DNA from: an uncultured eubacterium 1-6
GTDB lineage: Bacteria; Bacillota; Clostridia; Lachnospirales; Lachnospiraceae
Direction of reading: 5' to 3'
Assembly (NCBI GenBank): GCA_903789595.1
Contig: CAIFEZ010000015.1
Coordinates: 1-64,000, forward strand
Length of the DNA stretch: 64,000 nt
Part shown: piece by piece, positions 35,270 through 43,925 of the stretch
How positions within the stretch are numbered: the stretch's first letter is position 1
How the letters are laid out: each line of letters opens with the position of its first letter
Position numbers and translations under genes: made by a program
The notes under the pieces: generated by a model
Told to the model about the DNA's origin: nothing
Databases searched by the model: none
The model's input: only the letters and a program-made list of their open reading frames with translations

Positions 35270-36408
35270 ATGAGTCAAAATAATATGCTGGCCATGATCC
35301 TGGCCGGCGGACGCGGAAGCCGTCTGAAAGATCTGACGAACAAGGTTGCCAAGCCTGCTGTTTCCTATGGCGGGAAATACCGCATCATCGATTTTCCCCT
35401 CAGCAACTGCGCCAACAGCGGAATCAATGTCGTCGGCGTTCTGACACAGTATGAGTCTGTCCTTCTGAACAGCTATGTCGCTCAGGGACGGCGCTGGGGA
35501 CTCGATTCCAACGGAAGCGGCGTATTCGTGCTGCCTCCTCGTGAGAAAGCGGACGCGGACCTCGACGTTTACCGCGGAACGGCAGACGCCATCTCTCAGA
35601 ACATCGATTTTATCGATTCCTATGAGCCGGAATACCTTCTGATTCTCTCCGGCGACCACATCTACAAGATGGATTACGACAAAATGCTCGCCTTCCACAA
35701 GGAGCACGGCGCGGATGCCACAATCGCAGTCATCGGTGTTCCGATGAAGGAGGCAAGCCGTTTCGGCATCATGAATACCGACGAGAACGGCAAGATCGTA
35801 GAATTCGAGGAGAAGCCGGCGGAGCCCAAGAGCAACCTGGCATCCATGGGTATCTACATCTTCAACTGGAAGCTACTCCGCAAGCTTCTGATTGCGGACA
35901 TGAAGAATCCGGACTCCAGCCACGACTTCGGCAAGGATATCATCCCGACCCTTCTCAATGACGGAAAATCTCTCTGGGCATATCATTCAAGGGATACTGG
36001 AAGGACGTCGGAACCATTGACTCCCTCTGGGAAGCGAATATGGATCTGCTCGATGACAACAGCGGACTGAACCTCGAGGATCCTGCCTGGAAGATTTACA
36101 CAGAGGACGCTTCCGCGCTCCCGCAGTACATCGGACCGAACGCCCGGATCAAGACTGCTTTCATCACACAGGGCTGCAAGATTGACGGTGAGGTTACCCG
36201 TTCGGTTCTGTTCACCGGTTCTGTCGTGAAACCGGGAGCTAAGGTGACCGACACGGTTCTGATGCCCGGCGCCGTTGTGGAAGAAGGTGCCGTTGTCACA
36301 CGTGCCCTCGTTGCAAACAATGTAAAGATCGGCGCTCACGCCGTGGTCGGCGACGCGAAGAGCGAGGCCATCGAGCTGGTAGCCAGAAATGTAAAGGGGG
36401 AGGAATAA
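35270..36408 (+). pseudogene. glgC: Glucose-1-phosphate adenylyltransferase, frameshifted
   Basis: ADP-glucose pyrophosphorylase, the first committed enzyme of glycogen synthesis. The N-terminal part has [26 protein letters not shown] and the [10 protein letters not shown] segment. Near 35986 the frame breaks: the sequence reads tat-cat-tca where homology expects tat-cat-ttc, so one T is missing. The second frame continues exactly, [24 protein letters not shown], to the beta-helix C-terminus and stop at 36406-36408. The combined length (about 379 residues) equals the usual GlgC. It is either a real inactivating mutation or a sequencing error. GCGGGG before the ATG at 35270 is a weak ribosome site. 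Confidence 0.85.
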
Positions 36409-36411
36409 ATC

Positions 36412-37527
36412 ATGGCATCTGCATTTGGAATCATTACTTCATCCGCCAATCACATCAAGATCGAGGGAATGCAGGATTACCGCCCCATGGGCGCGTTTTC
36501 CTTTGCCGGAAGATATCGTGTCATCGACTTCCCGATCTCCAATATGAGCAACAGCGGCATAGATAATATTCAGGTATACGTAAGAGAAAATCCCCGCTCC
36601 CTCGCCGAGCATCTGGGAAATGAAGGCGCCTTCAACATCAACTCCAAGAAGGGCAAGCTCCAGCTTCTGTTCTCCGACAACAGTACCGCGAACGATGTGT
36701 ACAACACCGATGTAGCAGGTTTTGCCGAGAACATGAACATCATCTCCAGAAAAACGCAGGAGTATGTCATCGTTGCTCCCAGCTACATGGTCTACACACA
36801 GAATTACAACGAGCTTCTGGAGCAGCACATCGCCTCCGGAGCCGACATTACCCTCCTGTATCACCATGTAAATAACGCGAAGGAATCCTTCCTCCACTGT
36901 GACACCCTCGATCTGAACAAGCAGAAGGGCGTCCTCGCCATTGAGCGGAATACGGGAACCGCGAACGCCAAGAACATCTTCATGGACACCTATGTCATGA
37001 AGAAGGAGCTGTTCATGACCCTGATCCGGGAGGCGCAGAAGCTCTCCTCCATCTACACGATGTCCCAGATCATCAACTCCGAGGTGAATGATCTGGATGT
37101 CAGAGGCGTCGCTCATCGCGGATACTTCGCGACCGTCACCGATTTCAAGAGCTACTTCGAAGCCAATCTCGATCTGATCGATGTAGATAACGCAAACAGC
37201 CTGTTCAACGAGAACTGGCCCATCTACACCGTCACCAGTGATGCCGCTCCCACAAAATACTACGAGCAGGCAGAGGTCCGGAACTCTCTTGTCTCCAACG
37301 GCTGCTCGATCAAAGGCCTTGTGGAGAACAGCGTCATCGGCCGTGGCGTGACCATCGAGGACGGTGCCGTGGTGAAGAACAGCGTCATCCTCGCATATTC
37401 CAGAATCGGCAACGGTGTACACATCGAGAACCAGGTAGTCGACAAATGGGCGCAGGTCATCCATGCAAAGGAGATCATCGGAACTCCGGAGAAGCCGGGA
37501 TACATCAAGCGCGACGACATTCTCTGA
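36412..37527 (+). CDS. glgD: Glucose-1-phosphate adenylyltransferase subunit GlgD
   Basis: The 371-residue GlgD partner of GlgC, which in Firmicutes modulates and joins the GlgC tetramer. It retains RPMGAFSFAGRYRVIDFPISNMSNSGI but lacks the AxLAGGxGxRL nucleotide-binding loop of GlgC, so on its own it is likely weak. The C-terminal left-handed beta-helix hexapeptides (GRGVTIEDGAVVKNSVI) are present. GGGGGAGGAATAAATC precedes the ATG, 3 nt after the glgC stop, so the genes are translationally coupled. Because glgC is broken, the GlgC/GlgD pathway may be impaired here. Confidence 0.92.
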   Translation: MASAFGIITSSANHIKIEGMQDYRPMGAFSFAGRYRVIDFPISNMSNSGIDNIQVYVRENPRSLAEHLGNEGAFNINSKKGKLQLLFSDNSTANDVYNTDVAGFAENMNIISRKTQEYVIVAPSYMVYTQNYNELLEQHIASGADITLLYHHVNNAKESFLHCDTLDLNKQKGVLAIERNTGTANAKNIFMDTYVMKKELFMTLIREAQKLSSIYTMSQIINSEVNDLDVRGVAHRGYFATVTDFKSYFEANLDLIDVDNANSLFNENWPIYTVTSDAAPTKYYEQAEVRNSLVSNGCSIKGLVENSVIGRGVTIEDGAVVKNSVILAYSRIGNGVHIENQVVDKWAQVIHAKEIIGTPEKPGYIKRDDIL

Positions 37528-37542
37528 TATTCTCTGACATTC

Positions 37543-37588
37543 AAAACGGGGCTTCCGCACGAACTTCATCGTACGAAAGCCCCGTTTT
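37543..37588. terminator. Bidirectional terminator between glgD and the ferredoxin gene
   Basis: AAAACGGGGCTT (37543-37554) and its complement AAGCCCCGTTTT (37577-37588) form a 12-bp stem with A and T runs on both sides. Confidence 0.92.
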
Positions 37589-37591
37589 CCG

Positions 37592-37777
37592 TCAGTCAAA
37601 CACTGCCACGGCTCCTACCGGACAGATCTCTCTGCACTCACCGCAGTGCCTGCAGTCCTCCTGACGGATCACCGCCATGCTTCCCTTCAGATCAATACAG
37701 TGCTGCGGGCACTGCGTGATGCACTTCCCGCACGCAATGCAGCTGCTCTGTATATAGTATTCATTCTCCTCATCCAT
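37592..37777 (-). CDS. Ferredoxin, 2[4Fe-4S]
   Basis: A 61-residue electron carrier. It has two CxxCxxCxxxCP motifs, SCIACGKCITQCP and DCRHCGECREICP, i.e. two four-iron clusters. The start is the ATG at 37777, with GGAG 7 nt upstream, not the longer frame. It follows the OhrR-type gene by 26 nt and ends at the glgD terminator, so it is probably in the OhrR transcription unit. Confidence 0.9.
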   Translation of the reverse strand: MDEENEYYIQSSCIACGKCITQCPQHCIDLKGSMAVIRQEDCRHCGECREICPVGAVAVFD

Positions 37778-37803
37778 GATACTTCTCCGTCGGCCGCCCC
37801 GCT

Positions 37804-38241
37804 TCAATCCTCTTCAATCCCGCCGAGAAGCTTGTAGAGCAGACGGTACAGCTCCCTTGCCTCATCCGGCTCCAGATTCACGCACTTTTCCATTTTCTTC
37901 GGAACCTGAACAGCCCTCTCCTGAAGCTCCTCGCCGCGTTCCGTGATCTGCACCATGAGATTGCGCTCGTCATGGGTGGAACGATGCCGGATGATATACC
38001 CCTTCTGCTCCAGCTTCTTCAAAAGCGGCGTCAGCGTTCCGGAATCCAGGAACAGACATTTGCCGAGTTCCTTGACATTTGTCTGCTTTTTCTCCCAGAG
38101 AACCATCATCGTAATATACTGCGTATAGGTAAGATCCAGCTCATCAAGGATAGGTTTATATCTTCGCACAACCTCCTTCGAGGCCGCATATAACGGAAAA
38201 CAAAGCTGATTTTGCAGCCGGATACAATCATATTTACTCAT
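37804..38241 (-). CDS. ohrR: MarR-family regulator of the OhrR type
   Basis: A 145-residue winged-helix repressor. The N-terminal sequence RLQNQLCFPLYAASKEVVRRY contains Cys14 in the place of the redox-active Cys of OhrR, with the tyrosine pair (YTQYITMMVLWE) that stabilises oxidised OhrR. These proteins derepress organic-hydroperoxide resistance genes. There is no ohr gene beside it; the nearest partner is a ferredoxin. GAAGGAG precedes the ATG. Regulated, very likely by itself, via the dyad at 38270-38285. Confidence 0.9.
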   Translation of the reverse strand: MSKYDCIRLQNQLCFPLYAASKEVVRRYKPILDELDLTYTQYITMMVLWEKKQTNVKELGKCLFLDSGTLTPLLKKLEQKGYIIRHRSTHDERNLMVQITERGEELQERAVQVPKKMEKCVNLEPDEARELYRLLYKLLGGIEED

Positions 38242-38269
38242 TCACGAATACTCCTTCACGCGCAGCATT

Positions 38270-38314
38270 TAATTGCTTGCAATTAGATTATACCCGATTC
38301 TACGATTCTGTCAA
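38270..38314 (-). promoter_or_regulatory. Promoter and OhrR-type operator
   Basis: Minus-strand -35 TTGACA (38309-38314), 16-nt spacer, -10 TATAAT (38287-38292). The perfect dyad TAATTGC, TT, GCAATTA (38270-38285) sits over the start point, the usual location of an autoregulatory MarR/OhrR operator. Confidence 0.8.
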
Positions 38315-38433
38315 CCTCGCATTTCCGTCTGTGAAATCCCTGTCTTCCAGGCATTCACGCTAAACTGCTCAGGCAACGATTTATTTCATAGCGCCTTTGC
38401 CTTCCATCCACACCCTCGGCCGTAATCCGCCGC

Positions 38434-39006
38434 TCATGGGAGCGTATTCCCCTTCTCCTCCCAGAAATCCACCGGCTCATAATCCTGCAGCTTCGCCAGA
38501 AATCCTCTCTCCTTCAGCGCCTTCTGTATGTCGTCGAGAATCTCCTCTGACTCCGCGGACACCGTATGATAATGATAGCCGGACGTGGTGTTCTTCAGAA
38601 GCCGGGACTTTCCGCTTTCGATCTCCTTCATGTACCGGTCCACATCTCTGCGGGACCGGATGTTCAGCCTGCCGCGCATAACCCCGTATACCTTGTGATA
38701 GACGAACACGTCCTCCACGGTTCCGCCCAGATCGACGATCAGAGTAAGCTCCTCACGGGTGTCCTGGTCTGAGTGCACGGTCTTGAATACACGGGTCACT
38801 GCCTCCGGTTTCCGAAGGACATATCCCCTCGCCGTAGATTCGATCTCATTTCCCGCCGCGCGGATCAATGCGATATCCTGTACAATCACCTGACGGCTTA
38901 CGTGAAATATTTCCGCAAGATGTCCGCCCGAAACGGGCTTCCGGTTCTCCTTCAGAATCTGCATCAATTTCTCTCTTCGCTGATCTCCGCTGATCTCCTT
39001 TTCCAA
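38434..39006 (-). CDS. niaR: NiaR-type niacin-responsive transcriptional repressor
   Basis: A 190-residue regulator of NAD/niacin genes. N-terminal HTH_11 helix-turn-helix (REKLMQILKENRKPVSGGHLAEIFHVSRQVIVQDIALI), followed by a 3H domain containing the three histidine motifs VHSDQD, YHKVYG and GYHYHTV. The start is TTG at 39006 with GAGGTG at about 7 nt; the family needs the residues before any ATG. It begins 6 nt after the AraC-type gene stop, so the two are coupled. No nadA/nadB/nadC or niacin transporter in view. Confidence 0.88.
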   Translation of the reverse strand: MEKEISGDQRREKLMQILKENRKPVSGGHLAEIFHVSRQVIVQDIALIRAAGNEIESTARGYVLRKPEAVTRVFKTVHSDQDTREELTLIVDLGGTVEDVFVYHKVYGVMRGRLNIRSRRDVDRYMKEIESGKSRLLKNTTSGYHYHTVSAESEEILDDIQKALKERGFLAKLQDYEPVDFWEEKGNTLP

Positions 39007-39012
39007 CTCTGC

Positions 39013-39900
39013 TCACCTCGTTCCTGTGTTTTCTTCCTTCCCGCGGCCGCACGCCGCATCAGCCGCCCACTGATGGCTGCGAAATTCACGGGGAGAGGTA
39101 TGATAATGTTCCATAAACACACGGTTAAAGGTCCTCTGACTGCCAAATCCGACATCCATGCAGATGTCCGTAATCGGTTCATCGGTGCGGTGAAGCAGCT
39201 GCGCCGCATATTCCAGCCGGACCTCGTTCAGATACTGATTGAAATTCCGGTGGAACGTACCGGAAAAAATCCTGGAGAGCGCGTACGGGCTGATTCCGAG
39301 ATCGTGCGCCATCTGGGTCAGCGTAAGCGGTTCCCGGAACTTTCCCGTGATATAGGAAACCATCCGGTAAATGATGTCGTCACTGCCCACCATGGATTTG
39401 TCAATCAGCTTGATGCACGGCAGACATCTGGCCATGATGATATTCACATACGCCTGCTGAAGGACCTCACGGACTCTGTCCTCGGGAGAGCTTCCCGTCC
39501 GCCACTGATGAAAAAGAGGACTTCCCTGCTCCAGCTGATAGAGCGTGTCCAGCGCGTGCCGGATATCCGGATGCACGTTCTCGGCACCGATCACCGGATA
39601 CTCCGGCGACTTCTGCTGCATGACGGATCCGAAGGCGTCAGCCATAGAAGGCGAGGCGAGAAGATAATATGCGGTGCACTCGCAGCTGTCGAACACCTGA
39701 TAATGATGAATCAGCTCCGGGAAAACGATGCCAAGGTCGCCTTCCTCCATATGGTACAGCATTTCTCCCACCCCGAGCTCCAGCGTGCCCTTCATGACAT
39801 ATACGAATTCCAGCGATTTATGAAGATGCGGAGAAGCATGAACGGACTGCCTCAGCTCAATCTGCAGATTATTCTTGGTCTCGGTGTATAATGGAAGCAT
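39013..39900 (-). CDS. AraC-family transcriptional regulator
   Basis: A 295-residue regulator with an N-terminal cupin sensing domain (roughly residues 10-90, HLHKSLEFVYVMKGTLEL and GDLGIVFPELIHHY) and a C-terminal double helix-turn-helix (GISPYALSRIFSGTFHRNFNQYL, then TDICMDVGFGSQRTFNRVF). The cupin suggests a small-molecule effector, perhaps a sugar or niacin-related compound; this is inference. AAGGAGGACGT precedes the ATG at 39900. It directly precedes niaR in the same transcript. Confidence 0.88.
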   Translation of the reverse strand: MLPLYTETKNNLQIELRQSVHASPHLHKSLEFVYVMKGTLELGVGEMLYHMEEGDLGIVFPELIHHYQVFDSCECTAYYLLASPSMADAFGSVMQQKSPEYPVIGAENVHPDIRHALDTLYQLEQGSPLFHQWRTGSSPEDRVREVLQQAYVNIIMARCLPCIKLIDKSMVGSDDIIYRMVSYITGKFREPLTLTQMAHDLGISPYALSRIFSGTFHRNFNQYLNEVRLEYAAQLLHRTDEPITDICMDVGFGSQRTFNRVFMEHYHTSPREFRSHQWAADAACGRGKEENTGTR

Positions 39901-40043
39901 ACGTCCTCCTTCGCAAAAAATGTCTTGTTTTCAGATGTTACCTGGCATGTATTATAGCAAATACCGGTGTATTCTACAAACATCAAATGAGACCCATGGA
40001 GCAGTCAAGGCTTATTCGGCAGCTGTTCACGCACCGCTAAAAC

Positions 40044-40100
40044 GGCAAAGATTTTATGGTCCCTTTGACGGAGTATTACCGGCTGTTTAAAGTTTTTTCC
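40044..40100. repeat. Dispersed inverted-repeat element, family 1 half copy
   Basis: Begins ACGGCAAAGATTTT, continues GGTCCCTTTG and ends GGCTGTTTAAAG plus T-rich DNA, matching the left arm of the 54053-54247 element. The right arm is missing. The preceding CCGCTAAAAC also occurs before the copy at 60361. Confidence 0.7.
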
Positions 40101-40209
40101 GGTTTGCGGTACAGCAGTGCCGGAGAGATGTTTTCTGAAAGAAGCGTACAGCCTGCCAGCCACAGCCATTTACTATGGCTTTCCTATAAATCCTTTCACT
40201 TTCATCAAA

Positions 40210-40258
40210 AGAAGTCCTGTATAGTATCCCCCTTTTATTTCAACTATACAGGACTTCT
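40210..40258. terminator. Terminator at the end of the fatty-acid operon
   Basis: AGAAGTCCTGTATAGT (40210-40225) pairs perfectly with ACTATACAGGACTTCT (40243-40258). On the plus strand it is followed by GTTTTTT; on the minus strand by TTTTGATG. It most likely ends the minus-strand fab transcript after the MarR gene, but the plus-strand T run is stronger. Confidence 0.75.
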
Positions 40259-40405
40259 GTTTTTTATCTGATTTTTGTATGTTCTTGCTTGATCTCTTCT
40301 TACTTTTGTCTGTTCTGATTTTGCCCGTTCTGATTTTTATCCGCTCTGATTTTATCTGCTATCATTTTTATTTCGTTTTCATTCCTGCTGCCCGTTTACT
40401 CTTTT

Positions 40406-40909
40406 TCACTCTGGCACTTCCCGCTCCCTGCTGTAGGACGGTACGTCCTTCATCTGCTCCTCCTGGATGATGGTCAGCGTATGATAGAAATCCTCGATTT
40501 CCTTCTCGCTCATCTTGCCTTCGACCTTGTCCAGAACTCTGTCCACATAGGAGCTGCTGACATTGTAGTAGTCGATGTACTTCTGGGTGACCTGAAGATA
40601 GTACTCTCTGTGGTCCTGGCTGGACCGGATCTTCTGCAGGTATCCCTTCCGGATCAGGCTGTTCACCTTATAAGCGGCGTTTGGCGACGAAATCTGAATG
40701 AAACTGGCGAATTCATTGATCGTCGGATTCTTCATGGCATAGATCACTTCCATACAGAAGGTTTCCACCGTGGTAAGCGTCGCCTCGCGGTTGTCAAAAT
40801 TCCGGAACACCTCCCGGTAAAAGTGCAGCTTGAAGTTTGTATACACCTCTGTGAAAAGCTCCTTCGTCTTCCTTGCTTTTTCTTTCAGCTCATCTCCTGC
40901 AGAACTCAT
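40406..40909 (-). CDS. MarR-family regulator, FabT-like
   Basis: A 167-residue MarR-type winged helix (NEFASFIQISSPNAAYKVNSLIRKGYL, then SSQDHREYYLQVT wing). It is the last gene of the fatty-acid synthesis operon; in Firmicutes FabT, a MarR protein that binds acyl-ACP, controls such operons, so FabT-like feedback is the best guess. FabT itself is usually encoded at the head of the cluster, so order differs. GGGGAGG precedes the ATG at 40909; the longer frame start is unlikely. Fatty-acid regulation is inference. Confidence 0.8.
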   Translation of the reverse strand: MSSAGDELKEKARKTKELFTEVYTNFKLHFYREVFRNFDNREATLTTVETFCMEVIYAMKNPTINEFASFIQISSPNAAYKVNSLIRKGYLQKIRSSQDHREYYLQVTQKYIDYYNVSSSYVDRVLDKVEGKMSEKEIEDFYHTLTIIQEEQMKDVPSYSREREVPE

Positions 40910-41082
40910 AAATACCTCCCCGGACCGCAATAATATAGATAAATAGTAGCACATCCGGAAGCCCTCCGCAATTCATCCGTATCAGCCGGTATGAGCATCT
41001 GCTGTTCACAGCCCGACTTTTTACGGCCGGGATTTTTCGGTACGTTAATGCTCAGGCTAAGGTGCTGTAAAATCTTTTCCGT

Positions 41083-41520
41083 TTATTCTTTCGGGTCTGT
41101 GACCGCGAAAGAGAGTTCTGCCGTCACGGCGGTTTTTCCGTCCACGGAAGCGACGGCCTTTCCGAAACCTATGGGGCCTTTTCTTCCGATAATCTCGCAA
41201 TGCATCTCCAGAACATCGCCGGGTATGACCGGTCTGCGGAACCGCGCCTGTCTGACGCCGCCGAAGAATACAAGCTTTCCCTTATTCTCCTCCTCCGTCA
41301 GCAGCGCAACGGCGCCGGTCTGCGCAAGGGCCTCAAGCACAAGAACGCCCGGCATCACCGACTGAACCGGAAAATGGCCGCAGAACTGCATCTCGTTCAC
41401 CGAGACGCACTTCCTCCCGTCCGCGTATTTTCCGGGCTCGCAGTCCGTGATCCGGTCCACCAGAAGAAACGGATAGCGGTGCGGAAGGATTTTTTTGATT
41501 TCATCTGAATTAAACTGCAT
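41083..41520 (-). CDS. fabZ: 3-hydroxyacyl-ACP dehydratase FabZ
   Basis: A 145-residue hotdog-fold enzyme that dehydrates beta-hydroxyacyl-ACP. It starts MQFNSDEIKKILPHRYPFLLVDRI and contains the catalytic His in CGHFPVQSVMPG and Glu in LVLEALAQTGAV. Weak ribosome site; start at the only plausible ATG, 41520. Between fabF and the FabT-like gene. Confidence 0.95.
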   Translation of the reverse strand: MQFNSDEIKKILPHRYPFLLVDRITDCEPGKYADGRKCVSVNEMQFCGHFPVQSVMPGVLVLEALAQTGAVALLTEEENKGKLVFFGGVRQARFRRPVIPGDVLEMHCEIIGRKGPIGFGKAVASVDGKTAVTAELSFAVTDPKE

Positions 41521-41688
41521 GATTTTCTACTCTTTCTCTAATTTTCTACTCTTTCTCAACCATTTCTTTCGCTGTACTGTATAAACTCTTCGAAAATGCA
41601 GACCGGCCGCCGTCCGCGAAGCGAGCAGAAGGCTGAATGCAATTATCTGTTATTTTCCGCTTTCCTGGGCGCTGCCATTCAATTATCT

Positions 41689-42945
41689 TTAATTTCCCTC
41701 TTCCGTATGATCCTCTGCCTTCCGGAATACGAGGGTTACATTGTGTCCGCCGAACCCGAAGGAGTTGGAAAGGGCGTAACCGATCCTCATCGGGTAACCC
41801 TTCCCGGGAACGACATCCAGGCTGCATTCCGGATCCGGCACCTGATAGTTCACCGTAGGCGGAACAAAATCCCTCTGCACCGCTTCAGCCGTGATCACCG
41901 CTTCGACAGCCGCGCTCGCGCCCAGCAGATGACCGGTCATGGATTTTGTGGAGCTGACCCGTACCCGGGCGGCAGCATCGCCGAAGATCCGATGAATCGC
42001 CGCCGATTCGCAGGAGTCGTTCATCTTCGTAGATGTCCCGTGCGCATTGATGTAATCCACCTCTGCAGGCGTGATTCCCGCGTCCTCCATCGCCAGCCGC
42101 ATACATTTCTCCGCACCCGTACCTTCCGGCGAAGGTGCCGTGATGTGATAGGCGTCACAGTTTGCTCCATAGCCGGCGATTTCAGCATAGATCTGCGCGC
42201 CGCGTTTTCTGGCATGGTCATACTCCTCCAGAATCAATGCGCCGGCCCCCTCGCCCATAACGAATCCGCTTCTCTCCGCGTCAAAAGGAATCGATGCGCG
42301 CGACGGATCGGAGGCTGTTGTAAGCGCCTTTAGAGACGTGAATCCTCCCATGCACAGCGGCGTGACCGCCGCCTCGGCTCCTCCGGCCACCATGACGTCC
42401 CCGTACCCGTCGCGGATATGACGGAAGGACTCTCCGATCGCATTTGCCGCGCTCGCGCAGGCGGTTACTACGGAAGTACACATACCGTGAAGGCCGTACT
42501 CGATCGCGATATGTCCGGCAGCCATATTCGCGATCGACATCGGGATAAAGTAAGGAGATACCCGGTCATATCCCTTCTCCATGCCGCGGACCTTTTCGTT
42601 CTCGATGGTTCCGATGCCCCCGATCCCGCTCGACATGATGACACCCCACCGGTCTCTTGTCTCATCGAGCCCGATAAGACCGGAATCGGTCATCGCCTGC
42701 TTCGCCGCAGCCATGGCAAACTGCGTGTAGCGGTCCATCTTCCGCGCCTCGCGCTTATCCACATAGTCCTCCAGACGGAGATTCTTTACCTCTCCGGCAA
42801 GCTTTACCTTCTGCTCCGCGGGATCATAGAGCGTGATCGGACCGATTCCGCATCTGCCTTCCCGCACACTGTTCCAGACCTCTTCTTTATCATTTCCGAT
42901 CGGGCACACAATTCCGAGCCCGGTAATCACCACTCTTCGTCTCAT
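41689..42945 (-). CDS. fabF: 3-oxoacyl-ACP synthase II
   Basis: A 418-residue elongating condensing enzyme. The Cys-His-His triad is visible: Cys in SVVTACASAANAIG, His in NAHGTSTKMND, His in SMTGHLLGASA. The C-terminal GGHNVTLVF is typical. I start at the ATG at 42945 with TTGGAG 6 nt upstream; the frame could begin 4 codons earlier at TTG. Follows fabG. Confidence 0.95.
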   Translation of the reverse strand: MRRRVVITGLGIVCPIGNDKEEVWNSVREGRCGIGPITLYDPAEQKVKLAGEVKNLRLEDYVDKREARKMDRYTQFAMAAAKQAMTDSGLIGLDETRDRWGVIMSSGIGGIGTIENEKVRGMEKGYDRVSPYFIPMSIANMAAGHIAIEYGLHGMCTSVVTACASAANAIGESFRHIRDGYGDVMVAGGAEAAVTPLCMGGFTSLKALTTASDPSRASIPFDAERSGFVMGEGAGALILEEYDHARKRGAQIYAEIAGYGANCDAYHITAPSPEGTGAEKCMRLAMEDAGITPAEVDYINAHGTSTKMNDSCESAAIHRIFGDAAARVRVSSTKSMTGHLLGASAAVEAVITAEAVQRDFVPPTVNYQVPDPECSLDVVPGKGYPMRIGYALSNSFGFGGHNVTLVFRKAEDHTEEGN

Positions 42946-43099
42946 GCATTTCTCCAATCTGTCTTCTGTCAGAAACTGCTCCGCTGTCCGTACTCAGCAT
43001 CCCGTTCCGCCGTCTGCGCCGGGCGATTCCATTCCGCTTTCCGTTCTCAGCATCTCAGTACCATATCCGTGTCAGACAATGTTATTCCGCTGTCCGCTC

Positions 43100-43843
43100 T
43101 CAGCATCCCATTCCGCCGTCTGCGCCGAGCACCTGTCCCGTGATATAGGAGGCCTCCTCCGACGCCAGAAACGCCACCGCCGCAGCGACCTCTTCCGGCT
43201 TTCCCGCGCGTCCCATCGGAATCCCCGCGAGCATGGCCTCTCTTGCGGCATCCGGAAGGGCTTCCGTCATCTCTGTGTCGATCATGCCGGGCGCTACCGC
43301 ATTCACCGTGATATTCCGCGCCGCGAGCTCCTTCGCCAGAGACTTCGTCATCCCGATGATTCCCGCCTTTCCGGCCGCATAATTGACCTGTCCCGGATTC
43401 CCGTGAATGCCCACAATGCTCGAAATGCTGACAATTCTCCCGTATTTCTGACGCAGCATGATCCTCGCTGCTTTTTTCATGCAGTAGAAAGCGCCGTACA
43501 GGTTCACATGAATGACCCTGTCGAAGTCCTCCTCCTTCATCATCAGAAGAAGACTGTCCTTCGTGATCCCGGCATTGTTCACCAGGATGTCGATTCTTCC
43601 GGTCAGCTGCTGCGCCTCCCGGAACATTCTGTCACAGTCCCCGCTGTCCGATACATCCGCCTGCACCAGGAGGGTCTGCACCCCGCATTCCCGGCAGAGC
43701 CTTTCCGTTTCCTTTGCCGCCTCCTCATTATGAGAATAATGGATGACGACATGGGTTCCCTGTTCTGCGAGCGCTCTGCAGACCGCTCTTCCGATCCCGC
43801 CGCTTCCGCCTGTTACGATTGCTGTCCGATTCATTGCATTCAT
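43100..43843 (-). CDS. fabG: 3-oxoacyl-ACP reductase
   Basis: A 247-residue NADPH-dependent SDR of fatty-acid synthesis. It has GGSGGIGRA nucleotide loop, NNAGITKD, and the Ser/Tyr/Lys triad in SSIVGIHGNPGQVNYAAGKAG. The C-terminal EASYITGQVLGADGG matches FabG. Start at the ATG at 43843 with GGAG 6 nt upstream; the frame before it has no family match. Confidence 0.95.
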   Translation of the reverse strand: MNAMNRTAIVTGGSGGIGRAVCRALAEQGTHVVIHYSHNEEAAKETERLCRECGVQTLLVQADVSDSGDCDRMFREAQQLTGRIDILVNNAGITKDSLLLMMKEEDFDRVIHVNLYGAFYCMKKAARIMLRQKYGRIVSISSIVGIHGNPGQVNYAAGKAGIIGMTKSLAKELAARNITVNAVAPGMIDTEMTEALPDAAREAMLAGIPMGRAGKPEEVAAAVAFLASEEASYITGQVLGADGGMGC

Positions 43844-43925
43844 ATTTTTCTCCATGACAATATCTGCTGTCATTGATGCACATAAACTGAGATAATCCCT
43901 GCCTCTCATGCCGCAGACCGTGTCG

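Larger units (their letters stand above)
39901..40405. other. Intergenic region with half repeat and terminator
   Basis: About 500 bp, no gene. It contains the family 1 half copy (40044-40100) and a strong terminator hairpin (40210-40258) with its best T run on the plus strand, though no plus-strand gene is upstream. Beyond it the DNA is T-rich without a feature I can name. Confidence 0.6.

Noticed and set aside
35970..36000. Programmed frameshift in glgC
   Set aside because: No slippery heptamer, no stimulatory hairpin or internal Shine-Dalgarno; simple loss of one T is the better explanation.
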